A stretch of 64,000 nucleotides of DNA, taken from contig NZ_CP010979.1 in assembly GCF_000498395.2 (NCBI RefSeq), forward strand, positions 124,001-188,000, read 5' to 3'. Shown piece by piece: positions 36,357-45,202 of the stretch; within the stretch, counting starts at the first letter, position 1, and each line of letters opens with the position of its first letter. The notes below the pieces were generated by a model that did no database searches, was not told the DNA's origin, and saw nothing but the letters and a program-made list of their open reading frames with translations. A program made the translations under genes and the position numbers. Origin of the DNA: Pseudomonas putida S13.1.2 (GTDB lineage Bacteria; Pseudomonadota; Gammaproteobacteria; Pseudomonadales; Pseudomonadaceae).

Positions 36357-39161
36357 TCAGGGCCTGGCCCACGAGCCGTATGCGCCCACGCGGGCAACCC
36401 GGTTCAACGGCAGTAATTGCCGTTGCGCTGCCTGCACCGCCGGCAGGTCGACGACCGGATAGGCGTTGATCCGCCGGATGGCATACAGGTTGGTCACCTG
36501 GCGCATGACCCTTAGCACGGGCAGACGCTGATCGATTACATCGCTGAGCAGTTGCGGCCCGGTGAGGCGGCTGAGCGTGGTGGCGTAGCGGTAGAAGCCT
36601 GCCCGATCGGTTTCGGCCAAGGGCTTGCTGTCATAGAAGCTGGGTTCGTCAAGGTAGCGGGCGTGCATTTCTTCAAGGATGGCGCGCAGGGTGGGATTGC
36701 CTGGGTGACTGCCGATCATGCTGTTGTTGTACAGGCAGCGCATGCCCATGGTTTCGTTGGCCATGGGTGGGTACAGCAGCAGGCCGTCATGGCTGGTGCT
36801 CAGCTCAACGTCGACCAATGCCTCACCGGGCTCGGCCTGCGCTGTTCCTTCAGGAGTGGCGGGGCGCTCGCCAGCGGCCAGCAGGCTATCGTCGACGTCC
36901 AGGTACAGGCCACCTTCGGCTTCCAGCAACGCGTAGCGCAAAATGTCCGACGCCGATGCGTAGTTGCTGGCCACCCCGCCATTGCCATCGATCGCGGCTG
37001 CGTACTGCAGGTAGTTGTCGCTGGCCCTGAAACGGGCATAGAACGGCTGGTCCTCCAGCGGCAGCACGCGGACGTCGGGGACACGGTCGGCCAGCAGGCG
37101 CAGGTTTTCCTGGTAGGCGGTTGGCGTACGGGTGGAGAGGTATAGGCGCAGCGTGTAGCCGCTGCCGCGGATGAGTTCGGCGTTGCGCGCGAGGTTGGCC
37201 AGCAGGGTATCTTCGATCACCCGGTTGCCAACCCAGATGTTGAGGATCTGCCTGGGGATGGGGCGCAACGTGTCGGCCGCAGGCAAGGGCAACTGCACGG
37301 GCAACTGCAGGTCGATACCCAGCGCCCGCAGGGTGTTCGCGCGCATCTCGTTGCTGACCGTGCGACGGCCCACGGTGACCGGCACCAGATCGCGCGAGCC
37401 GGGGGCCGCCTGGAAATACGTAGGGTCGACCTCATTGAGGTCGCTTTCGAGTATGAACGCATCCGCTGCCACGTCGTACACCACATCCACGAAATAGTCG
37501 TCGATCGACGCGCTCAATGTGTCGGGCATGCCGTTGTACCGGGGCGTTCTGAGGACCGCACCGGCGACCAGCGGATCGGCGCCGGGCAAGGGTGCAACAG
37601 TTCCTGGCAGGTGAAAATAATCCTCCACCTCTGCGGCGGCTGCCAGTGGCAGCTTTGGCGGGTACAGTGGGCTCAAAGGGTAACCGAGTTGCTCGTTGAT
37701 GCGGCTCGGCACGACGAAACCGTCGTACTTGAAGCCAAACAGCGCGGGCGCCCGGGTTACCCCGGCGTGAATCAGCGGTACGGCGTTGAGCAGCCCGAAC
37801 ACCGCGTTGCTGACGCCCTCGGCCTTGGCCTGGGCATGCTTTGCGTTGATGGCCTGATCCAGGCCCAGCCCGAACTGTGCGGCGCCAGCGGCGGCAAACA
37901 ACGGCGCCAACTCGGGCACCACCAGCGCCAGCGGGGCCAGCAGGTTGATCGAGGCATCGAGGTAGCCACGCCACTTCGCCTTGGTCACGTCGCTGTTGCT
38001 GGTGACGATGAAGTCGGCATCGCGGTAGCTGCGCTGTTTGTGGCGCCTGGCCAGGGCCAGGAACAGGTCTTCGCTGAGCGGCGGGCTGTAGGTGGTGGGC
38101 TTGTAGTTGATGTAATCGCGGGGCGACCAGATGCCTTCAGTGGTGAAGCCGGCGCGGTTGCTGTCCAGATGGTAGGGCTGCGGATAGCAGCCCAGGCCGC
38201 TCAGGGCCGTGTGCAGGCCGCTGTAGCTCAACCCGTCCTCGCGGTCAGCGAGGGCGAAGTGCGCTTGCACGGCTTCGCGCTTGCGCGGGTCCTGGCACTG
38301 CCCGGCGAGCCAGTCCTGCATCTGCGCCTGGTCGCTGAACTCATGCAATGGCGACGCGTTACCGGGGACGTACAGCAGGGTCAGCGCGCTGACGGTGTCC
38401 TGCAGGCACAGCAGGTCGGTGCTGACGTAACCATAGACATTGAGCAGGCTGGCGCGAATCCGCGGCTTGCGGCTGGGCTTGCCGTTCGCAAGCAGCGCCG
38501 GGCCTGGCAGTTCCAGCCCGGCAGCTTGCCAGGCCAACCTGCGCCCGGCATCGCTGAGGCTGCCTTCGCTGACCTGCTTGTTGCAGGCGGTGATGAAGCT
38601 GATTTTCGCTGCCTTGCGGTAGGTATCCAGGCCCTCGGCCCAGTAGCGGTCCAGGTTCGCCTTGTAGTGGTGATGGAAGTCCAGCTGCCAGATGAACGCC
38701 TGGAACGCTTCGGCAGGCAGTTGCACGTGGGTGCGGGCACTGTAGTCGGCGTTGCCGGTCTGGCGGAACAGGCCGTTGTACACCGAGTACTCGGCGCCAT
38801 AGTGAATCAGGCCCTGGCCACGCAGCGCATCGACGATGGTCAGCGGGCCCTCGGGAAGAGCGCCGCCCCAAGGCTTACCGAGCGCTGCACCGATCAGGTT
38901 GCTACTGGATTCGCCCTGCCAGTTGGCCAGCACGGCCTGGGTCAGGGTCATCTTTTCGGTGATAACGCCGACCCAGCCGCGGGCCGGGTCAAACTGGTAA
39001 TGCAGGGTGACTGCCTCGGTGGTGTCCGGGTCGAGCGTCAGGCCGTGGGTGCCGGCCCAGTGTCGGATAGCGGCGGCGGCGGCCTGGTCAGGGCGGGGGA
39101 ACGTCGCCAGGCTGTCACGCACGTACTGCACGCCTTTGTCATTGAGATAACGGGTGGTCAT
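36357..39161 (-). CDS. DUF6543-type toxin with TcdA/TcdB-like glycosyltransferase, copy 1
   Basis: The 934-residue protein has no signal peptide. Residues about 1-400 form a region seen in Pseudomonas dermonecrotic-toxin-domain (DUF6543) proteins, with LHYQ, ANWQGES and YINYKPTTYSPPLSEDLF. Residues about 403-463 are very hydrophobic (INLLAPLALVVPELAPLF, FGLGLDQAINAK) and could insert in membranes. The C-terminal glycosyltransferase starts near ILNIWVGN (639-646) and contains ASDILRY (737-743), the DXD site GGLYLDVDD (Asp755, Asp757) and NNSMIGSHPGNP (812-823). It ends in GSWARP, where an S-W pair is reminiscent of the C-terminal catalytic Trp of large clostridial toxins. Target and export route are unknown. 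Confidence 0.85.
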   Translation of the reverse strand: MTTRYLNDKGVQYVRDSLATFPRPDQAAAAAIRHWAGTHGLTLDPDTTEAVTLHYQFDPARGWVGVITEKMTLTQAVLANWQGESSSNLIGAALGKPWGGALPEGPLTIVDALRGQGLIHYGAEYSVYNGLFRQTGNADYSARTHVQLPAEAFQAFIWQLDFHHHYKANLDRYWAEGLDTYRKAAKISFITACNKQVSEGSLSDAGRRLAWQAAGLELPGPALLANGKPSRKPRIRASLLNVYGYVSTDLLCLQDTVSALTLLYVPGNASPLHEFSDQAQMQDWLAGQCQDPRKREAVQAHFALADREDGLSYSGLHTALSGLGCYPQPYHLDSNRAGFTTEGIWSPRDYINYKPTTYSPPLSEDLFLALARRHKQRSYRDADFIVTSNSDVTKAKWRGYLDASINLLAPLALVVPELAPLFAAAGAAQFGLGLDQAINAKHAQAKAEGVSNAVFGLLNAVPLIHAGVTRAPALFGFKYDGFVVPSRINEQLGYPLSPLYPPKLPLAAAAEVEDYFHLPGTVAPLPGADPLVAGAVLRTPRYNGMPDTLSASIDDYFVDVVYDVAADAFILESDLNEVDPTYFQAAPGSRDLVPVTVGRRTVSNEMRANTLRALGIDLQLPVQLPLPAADTLRPIPRQILNIWVGNRVIEDTLLANLARNAELIRGSGYTLRLYLSTRTPTAYQENLRLLADRVPDVRVLPLEDQPFYARFRASDNYLQYAAAIDGNGGVASNYASASDILRYALLEAEGGLYLDVDDSLLAAGERPATPEGTAQAEPGEALVDVELSTSHDGLLLYPPMANETMGMRCLYNNSMIGSHPGNPTLRAILEEMHARYLDEPSFYDSKPLAETDRAGFYRYATTLSRLTGPQLLSDVIDQRLPVLRVMRQVTNLYAIRRINAYPVVDLPAVQAAQRQLLPLNRVARVGAYGSWARP

Positions 39162-39228
39162 GCGGGTTGCACTTTTGTCGATTGAAGGCCGACAACGGTG
39201 ACCCCAGGGCAGCCGGGCCAGGGGCTAA

Positions 39229-41967
39229 CTATGTATCGGGCTGCGGATCGGGTAACGCCCAGCTATGCTGCCGGCCCATGTGGGCAATGCCGTCCAGGGG
39301 GACCTGTTCGCGCAGCACCTCGTTGAACTGGCGCAGGTTCAACGTCGCGTGCAGGTCGTAGATCGGCGATACCAGCAGTTGGCAGATTTCCCGCAGTTGC
39401 CGAAGCAAGGGTAGGCGCTGGTCGATCACGTCATTGAGCACGCCCGGGCCGGTGATCAGGTTCAGCCGTCGAGCGTAGGCCTGGAACGGCAACGGCTGCC
39501 GCAGTGGGTCCGGGCGGCTGTGATAAAAGTCCGGGGCCAGGCGGTAGCGGCGCAGGATTTCGTCGGATACCGCGTCAAGAGTCGGGTTGCCTGGGTGGCT
39601 GGCGATCATGCTGCTGTTGAATTTGATGTACATGCCCAACTGGTCGTTCGACACGGGCGGCGCCAACAGCAGGCCGTCCGGGGTAACCTGGAGCTTGCAA
39701 CTGGCCAGTGGCGGGCGCGCTTCGGCAGCACTGGCAGACAACAGCCGGTCATCCGCGTCCAGATACAGCCCGCCATAATACCGGAGCAGGCGATAACGCA
39801 GGATGTCGCAGGCCGAAGCGAAGTTGCGGCCCAGGCCAGCCTTGCCGTGCAGGGCGTCCAGGTACTGCGGGTAGTAAACGGAGCGGCTGAATTCCCGGAA
39901 GAAGCCCTGGTCCTCCAGCGTCAGCAACTGTGCCCCCGGTGCCTGCGCGCTCAGGGTCTGAAGGTTGAACTGGTAGTTGGCGGGGTCCTTGCGCGACAGG
40001 AAGATCTGCAGGCGATAACCGCTGGCGCGTGCGACCTGGGCGTTATGCACCAGTGTTTCAAGGAACTGGCCCTGCAACGGTTGGTCGCCCAGCCACACAC
40101 TGCTGATGAGCTTTGCAAGGGGGGCGGGCTGCTGCTGGCTGTACAGCGCGTAATCGACCGGCAGGTCCAAGTCGATACCCAGCGCGTGCAGGGTGGCCAT
40201 GCGCTGCTGGTCGGAGGCTACGCGCCGTCGGGTCGACAATGTCAATGCCGTATCGCCTTCGCTGGCCACCCGCCAGCGGGGTGGCGACACCCAATGTACA
40301 TCGCGCGAGCGGATGAAACTGTCACTGGCGAACTCATATTCGACCCATTCGCTGACCAGCCCATCGCGGGTCTGCAACCAGGCCATGAAGCGGTGCCTGA
40401 GGCTATCGTCGACGCGCGTCACCAGCGCTGCCGTGGTGGTCGAGACGATGGCCTGTTCGCGAAAGGCCATTTCCACCGAATCCAGGGCCGGCGCCTCTGG
40501 TGCGGCGCCGATCGGCGCGCCGAGCAATTCGCTCAGCGGTGCGGGGCTGTAAAAGCCCGGTCGGGTATAGCTAAACACCGCTTCGGGCCTGGCGATGGCG
40601 CTGGCCAACGTGGGCACAGCATTGAACAGGCCGAATGCCTGGTTGGCTACGCCGTCGGCCTTTTTGCCGAGGCTCTTGCCATTGATGGCCTGGTCCAGGC
40701 CCAGGCTGAACTGGGCAACGCCCTCGCCGATCAGCAGCGGCGTCAGTTCTGGCAGCACGATGACCAGCGGCGCCAGCAGCGCGGTGGCCAGCTGCAGGTA
40801 GCTGCTCCAGCGGCCCTTGTTGATGTCGTGGTTGCTGGTGATCTGGGCGTCGGCGTCGGCGTAGGTGCGGCTCTGGCGGCGCAAGGCCAGATACTCGAAC
40901 AGATCGGTGGTGATCGGCGGGCTGTAGGTGTCGGGGCGGTAGTCGATGATCTGCTTCGGTTGCCAGAAGCCGCTGGTGGCAAAACCGGGGTGGCGCGCGT
41001 TGAAACGATGGGGCCTGGGGTACAGGCCCAGCCCGATCAAGGCGGTGCGCAGGCCGCTGAAATCCAGGCCGTCGGGCCAGTCGGCAAGGGCGAAATGGGC
41101 CAGCAGTGCCTCGCGTTTATGCGCCTGCTGGCACTGGGCCGCGAACCAGTGATGCATGGCCGACTCGTCTGCGAAACCGTGAAAGGGTGCAGCATTGCCG
41201 GGCATGTAAAGCAATACCTCGGGCCCGCTCCCAGGCCTTATCTGCAGGATATCGGTGGCGCTGTAACCGTAGACGTTGAGCATCGACAGCCGCAGGTCGC
41301 CGAGTGGCAACAGGCCGGCAGCCCGCCAGGCCAGCTGGCGGTGCGTTTCGCTCAGGCTGCCCTCCAGCATCTGCTGGTTGCAGGCGGCAATGAAGGCAAT
41401 GTGCAGCGCCTTCTGATAATCAGCCAGGTGCTGGGCCCAGTAGGTGTCGAGCCGTTGTTTGAAACTGTTCAGAAAGTTCAGGCTCCAGAGGTAAGTCTGG
41501 AAGTCCTCTGCACGTACCGGCAGGCGCGTGTCGGGCGCATAGCGCGGGGGCTGCGCGCGTCGATACAAGCCGTTGAACACGAGGTAGGGCGACGCATTGC
41601 TGAAAACGCTCAGTGGCTCCAGGCGTTCGACCAGGGTCAACGGCCCGCGCGGTGGCGGGCCTGCCCAGTCGCCGTAGTGGAAGCCGCCGTAGCCCTCTGC
41701 AGTTTCGCCCTGCCAGTTGCCGACCAAGGCCTCGACCAGGTTCATCTGCTGTGAAATGACCGCGTTTTCCCGAAACCGGGTACGGCCTTCGCCCAGCGGT
41801 TCCAGCTGATAGTGGAAGGTGAGTACGTCGATCTCCAGTGGCGATAGCGCGATGCCTTGCGGCGCCAGCCACTTGCGCAGCGTCTGCTCGGCCAACTGGT
41901 CGGGGCGGGGGAAGTCCTGCAAGGCCTGGCGAACCAGGCCGAGGTTATCTGGCGGGATGTGGCGCAT
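39229..41967 (-). CDS. DUF6543-type toxin with TcdA/TcdB-like glycosyltransferase, copy 2
   Basis: This is a 912-residue paralogue of the flanking genes. ATG 41967 (MRHIPPDNLGLVRQALQDFP) is chosen, with AAGGGT upstream, because the alignable region begins there; an earlier in-frame ATG at 42021 lacks family similarity. The central hydrophobic segment has ATALLAPLVIVLPELTPLL and FSLGLDQAINGKSL. The glycosyltransferase has SVWLGDQPL, SACDILRY and GGLYLDADD (DXD Asp737/Asp739), then FNSSMIASHPGNP and a terminal HSWALP. Relative to copies 1 and 3, its middle (about 480-590) is the most diverged, which could change membrane or target recognition. It starts 67 bp before copy 1. Confidence 0.85.
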   Translation of the reverse strand: MRHIPPDNLGLVRQALQDFPRPDQLAEQTLRKWLAPQGIALSPLEIDVLTFHYQLEPLGEGRTRFRENAVISQQMNLVEALVGNWQGETAEGYGGFHYGDWAGPPPRGPLTLVERLEPLSVFSNASPYLVFNGLYRRAQPPRYAPDTRLPVRAEDFQTYLWSLNFLNSFKQRLDTYWAQHLADYQKALHIAFIAACNQQMLEGSLSETHRQLAWRAAGLLPLGDLRLSMLNVYGYSATDILQIRPGSGPEVLLYMPGNAAPFHGFADESAMHHWFAAQCQQAHKREALLAHFALADWPDGLDFSGLRTALIGLGLYPRPHRFNARHPGFATSGFWQPKQIIDYRPDTYSPPITTDLFEYLALRRQSRTYADADAQITSNHDINKGRWSSYLQLATALLAPLVIVLPELTPLLIGEGVAQFSLGLDQAINGKSLGKKADGVANQAFGLFNAVPTLASAIARPEAVFSYTRPGFYSPAPLSELLGAPIGAAPEAPALDSVEMAFREQAIVSTTTAALVTRVDDSLRHRFMAWLQTRDGLVSEWVEYEFASDSFIRSRDVHWVSPPRWRVASEGDTALTLSTRRRVASDQQRMATLHALGIDLDLPVDYALYSQQQPAPLAKLISSVWLGDQPLQGQFLETLVHNAQVARASGYRLQIFLSRKDPANYQFNLQTLSAQAPGAQLLTLEDQGFFREFSRSVYYPQYLDALHGKAGLGRNFASACDILRYRLLRYYGGLYLDADDRLLSASAAEARPPLASCKLQVTPDGLLLAPPVSNDQLGMYIKFNSSMIASHPGNPTLDAVSDEILRRYRLAPDFYHSRPDPLRQPLPFQAYARRLNLITGPGVLNDVIDQRLPLLRQLREICQLLVSPIYDLHATLNLRQFNEVLREQVPLDGIAHMGRQHSWALPDPQPDT

Positions 41968-42023
41968 GGGGTGACCCTTGTGAAGATGGAGGGCCACAGG
42001 CTGCGGTAACGTCCCTGCCAAGG

Positions 42024-42105
42024 GTGTTAGATAGTGCTACCGCCTATTGGCCGTCCTGGCTCAAGGGCGATGGCCTGGCGTGGTGCCGTGTTGCAGGCCT
42101 GCAAC
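42024..42105 (-). promoter_or_regulatory. Shared leader motif and palindrome upstream of toxin copy 2
   Basis: The 139-bp gap between copies 3 and 2 holds, read on the minus strand, CGGTAGCACTATCTAACAC (42042-42024). A near-copy, CGGTAGTTATCTACCAC, lies before copy 3 (44866-44850). A perfect 16-bp palindrome GTTGCAGGCCTGCAAC (42090-42105) sits just after the copy 3 stop. The palindrome could be a terminator without a T-run or a protein site. Functions are inferred. Confidence 0.4.
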
Positions 42106-42106
42106 C

Positions 42107-44791
42107 TCAGGGTTTACCCCAGGAGTGGTAGTTGCCGATTTTCACCACGCTACTCAGTGCCTGGTCGCTGTTGCGCGCCTGGGAAATGGGCAAGACCAGG
42201 TTTGCCGTGAGGGAGCGATAAGTGGTCTGCGGGATTGACTCCAGCTTGCTGAGTTGCCTCAGGAACTGCAGCCTGGGTAGATGCCGAGCAATTACATCGT
42301 TGAGCAAGCCCGGCCCGGTCATCCTGCTCAGTTCCCTGGCGTAGGCTTCGTAACCATGGGTGCCGGCCAGCGGCCTGGTGTCGTAGAACGACAGATTGCT
42401 GCGGTAGCGTGCGTTCATTTCGGCAGAAATCGCGCGCAGGGTCGGGTTGTTGGCATGGCTGCCGATCATGTTGCTGTTGTAGTCACAATGCATGCCCAGC
42501 AGCTCGTTGTTCACCGGGCTGCCGAGGACCAGGCCATCAGGCGTGGTTTTCAAGGCTACCGAGCTGATCATTGTGAAGCTGTCGGGGTTGTCTTCGAAGC
42601 TGCACAGCGTGTCGTCGACGTCCATGTAGATGCCGCCCTCCGAATGGAGTAACGGGTAGCGCAGGATGTCGGAGGCGGACGCGAAGTTTGCCCCGTTACT
42701 GTCCAGTGCCTGGCGGTACTGATGGTAGACGTCGGTTTGCTCGAAGGCCGCGTAGAAGGGCTGTTCTTCCAGGGTTTTGATCTGAACGTTCGAAGCAACG
42801 GTAAGCTGTGCGCGGTTCTTCATGAACGCTTTAGGGTTGGACTTCGACAGGTAGAAGTCATAAGTAAAGCCCGTACCTTCAAGGCGTTTGGCATTGCTCG
42901 CGATGTTCTGCGCCAGCTCATCGGGTATGCTTTTATTGCCGACCCAGATGCTGAGGAGTTTCTTCGGCAATGGCGTTACTTCCGAGCTGTTGACCACAGG
43001 CACACTCAGCGGCAGTTGCAGGTCTACGTCCAGCTTGCGCAGCGTGTACATGCGCATTGCGTTGCTGGCTCCCCGCGCGGCCGGGTTGACCTCATACAGG
43101 TCGCGGGTGCCTGCGGTTACCTGGTAGTAGTTTGGCAGCACTTCGTTGGCATCCTCGTTGAGGATGAAGGCATCGTTTTCAGTGTCATACAGTACTTCGA
43201 CTTCGTTGCCGTCGTTGAGCGCCAGCAGCGGGTTGGTCCCCGTTGCGCGATTCAACGGGCCCCTGGCGATGCGCGTGGATTCCACAGGTGGCTCGGCTGG
43301 CACGAAAAAGTCCGCCACTATCTCTTCAGGAAGCCGGGGAGGGCTATTGGGGCTCAGTGGGTAGCCCCACCGGTCATTCAGTTGCGTGGGCATGACGAAC
43401 CGCGCACTTTTGCCAGGGAAGAGCATGCGTGGGCGACCTGCTGGCAGCGAGGCCAAAGGCGCGGCATTGAGCAGGCCGAAAGCGATGTTGCTCACACCGT
43501 CGGCTTTGTCCTCAAGCGTCTTGCCGTTGATCGCCTGATCGAGCCCCAGGCCAAACTGCGCGACACCGCCGGCTGCCAGCAGCGGGATCAGCTCGGGAAC
43601 CACCAGCGCCAGCGGTGCCAGCAGGTTGATCGACGCCACCAGGTAGCCGCGCCAGCGAGCCTTGGTCACCTGCGCATTGCTGGTGATGATGAAGTCGGCA
43701 TCGGCATAGCTGCGCTCGCGCTGGCGTTGGGTGAGCGCTGCGAACAGATCCCCTTCGAGTAACGGGCTGTACTGGTCGGCCTTGTAATTGATGTACTCGC
43801 TGGGGTGCCAGGGGCCGTCCACGGTGAAGCCTGCGCGGTTGGGCGACCGATGGTGAATACCCGGGTAGGCGCCAAGGCCGTCCAGCGCAGTATCCAGCCC
43901 ACTGAAATCCAGGCCATCGGGGGTGTCGACCAGTTTGAAGTACTGGCGCAGGCGCAGGCGTTTTTCGTCGTTGCGGCACTGTTCGGCGAACCAGTGTTGC
44001 ATGGCAGCCATGCCGTCGAACTCATGCAGTGGGGAGGCGTTGCCGGGCAGGTACAGCAACACGGCTTGTTGTGCCTGGTCAGTGATGCAGATCAGGTCGG
44101 TGGCAGCGTAGCCGTAAACGTTCAATGGCCTCGCCTGCAAGCCGGGGGTTTTTGCCATCAGCCCCGCCACTTGCCAGGCCATCAGGCGGCCTGCATTGCT
44201 CAATGAGCCTTCCTGGACCTGCTTGTTGCAGGCGGCCAGGAAGCTGATTTGCAGTGACTGCCGATGTGTTTGTGCAGCCTGTTGCCAGTAGGCGTCGAGC
44301 ATGCCGACGAAGCGGGTGTGAAAGTCCAGATTCCAGATGAACTGCTGCATGGCCTCGACGTTGACCGGCAGGTGTGTGCTGCGGTCGTAGCGGGCCGGGG
44401 TAGTGCGCCGGAACAGGCCGTTGAACACCGAAAAACGGGCGCTGTTGTCAAACACCCCAGGTTCGGGCAGGCGCTCGACGATAGCCAACGGGCCATCTGG
44501 CAAAGTGCCTGCCCAGTGGCCCGGGAGCAACTGGCCGATCAGGTTATTGGCTGTTTCACCCTGCCAGTCCGCAAGCATCGCTTGGGTAAGTGAAAGGCGC
44601 TGGACGATGACGGCCTGATTGCCACGGTAGTGCAGGGTGACTACGTCGGTCTGGTCGGGGTCAAGGTCATGGCCCTGCTGCACCAGCCATTGGTGCATCG
44701 CACGGCTGGCTTCGCGGTCAGGGCGGGGTATATGGCGCAGGTGGTCGCGAACGTATTGCACGCCGGCGGTGTTGATGCGGCTTGTGGACAT
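42107..44791 (-). CDS. DUF6543-type toxin with TcdA/TcdB-like glycosyltransferase, copy 3
   Basis: This paralogue has 894 residues from ATG 44791, which is preceded by CAAGGTGAATACC, a good ribosome site; upstream in-frame ATGs at 44824 and 44809 are weaker. The N-terminal region has LHYRGNQ, ADWQGETANN and YINYKADQYSPLLEGDLF. The central hydrophobic stretch is SINLLAPLALVVPELIPLL with FGLGLDQAINGKTL. The glycosyltransferase has LLSIWVGN, ASASDILRY and GGIYMDVDD (Asp724/Asp726), YNSNMIGSHANNP and a terminal HSWGKP. It is the promoter-proximal copy of the three and lies 69 bp after the truncated FlhB-like gene on the same strand. Confidence 0.85.
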   Translation of the reverse strand: MSTSRINTAGVQYVRDHLRHIPRPDREASRAMHQWLVQQGHDLDPDQTDVVTLHYRGNQAVIVQRLSLTQAMLADWQGETANNLIGQLLPGHWAGTLPDGPLAIVERLPEPGVFDNSARFSVFNGLFRRTTPARYDRSTHLPVNVEAMQQFIWNLDFHTRFVGMLDAYWQQAAQTHRQSLQISFLAACNKQVQEGSLSNAGRLMAWQVAGLMAKTPGLQARPLNVYGYAATDLICITDQAQQAVLLYLPGNASPLHEFDGMAAMQHWFAEQCRNDEKRLRLRQYFKLVDTPDGLDFSGLDTALDGLGAYPGIHHRSPNRAGFTVDGPWHPSEYINYKADQYSPLLEGDLFAALTQRQRERSYADADFIITSNAQVTKARWRGYLVASINLLAPLALVVPELIPLLAAGGVAQFGLGLDQAINGKTLEDKADGVSNIAFGLLNAAPLASLPAGRPRMLFPGKSARFVMPTQLNDRWGYPLSPNSPPRLPEEIVADFFVPAEPPVESTRIARGPLNRATGTNPLLALNDGNEVEVLYDTENDAFILNEDANEVLPNYYQVTAGTRDLYEVNPAARGASNAMRMYTLRKLDVDLQLPLSVPVVNSSEVTPLPKKLLSIWVGNKSIPDELAQNIASNAKRLEGTGFTYDFYLSKSNPKAFMKNRAQLTVASNVQIKTLEEQPFYAAFEQTDVYHQYRQALDSNGANFASASDILRYPLLHSEGGIYMDVDDTLCSFEDNPDSFTMISSVALKTTPDGLVLGSPVNNELLGMHCDYNSNMIGSHANNPTLRAISAEMNARYRSNLSFYDTRPLAGTHGYEAYARELSRMTGPGLLNDVIARHLPRLQFLRQLSKLESIPQTTYRSLTANLVLPISQARNSDQALSSVVKIGNYHSWGKP

Positions 44792-44860
44792 GGTATTCAC
44801 CTTGCTCATTGACGGGAATGGCAAGGCTGAACGGCTGACGCCGGCTGCGGTGGTAGATAA

Positions 44861-45202
44861 CTACCGGTGGCTGGCAGGTGGCAGCAGTGCGGTTACCGGC
44901 GTGATGTCGCGCGGCGCCTCGGCTTCGTCGCTGAAACCGGCGGGCACCTTGCCCCGCAGTTGCCAGGCGAAGGCAATGATTTCGGCAATGGTCAGGTACA
45001 GCGCTTCGGGGATCTGTTCGCCCAGCTCCAGGCGTGCCAGCAGGCGCACCAGCTCGGCGTTTTCGTAGATCGGTACCTCATGCTCACGGGCCAGGGCCAG
45101 GATGGCCTCGGCCAGCGCATCGTCACCCTTGGCGCTGAGGGTAGGGGCCTGCTGGCCGTCGTAGGTCAGGGCAATGGCTTGGCGTGGTGGTGTGTGTGTC
45201 AT
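44861..45202 (-). CDS. FlhB C-terminal-domain homologue without membrane region
   Basis: The 113-residue protein aligns with the post-cleavage FlhB CC domain: QAIALTYDGQQAPTLSAKGDD against HYAVALQYDPEKGG...LLAKGTD, then VPIYENAELVRLLARLELGEQIPEALYLTIAEIIAFAWQL. It lacks the NPTH cleavage motif and all membrane spans. Similar stand-alone FlhB C-domain proteins are known in other bacteria, for example Bacillus YlqH, which can replace part of FlhB. It overlaps the FliK-like gene by 4 bp (ATGA), so the two are likely translated together. Confidence 0.85.
   Translation of the reverse strand: MTHTPPRQAIALTYDGQQAPTLSAKGDDALAEAILALAREHEVPIYENAELVRLLARLELGEQIPEALYLTIAEIIAFAWQLRGKVPAGFSDEAEAPRDITPVTALLPPASHR

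Noticed and set aside
39520..41754. 744-codon open frame opposite toxin copy 2
   Set aside because: It mirrors a gene whose family motifs are clear on the minus strand; the translated product has no recognisable domain and no ribosome site.
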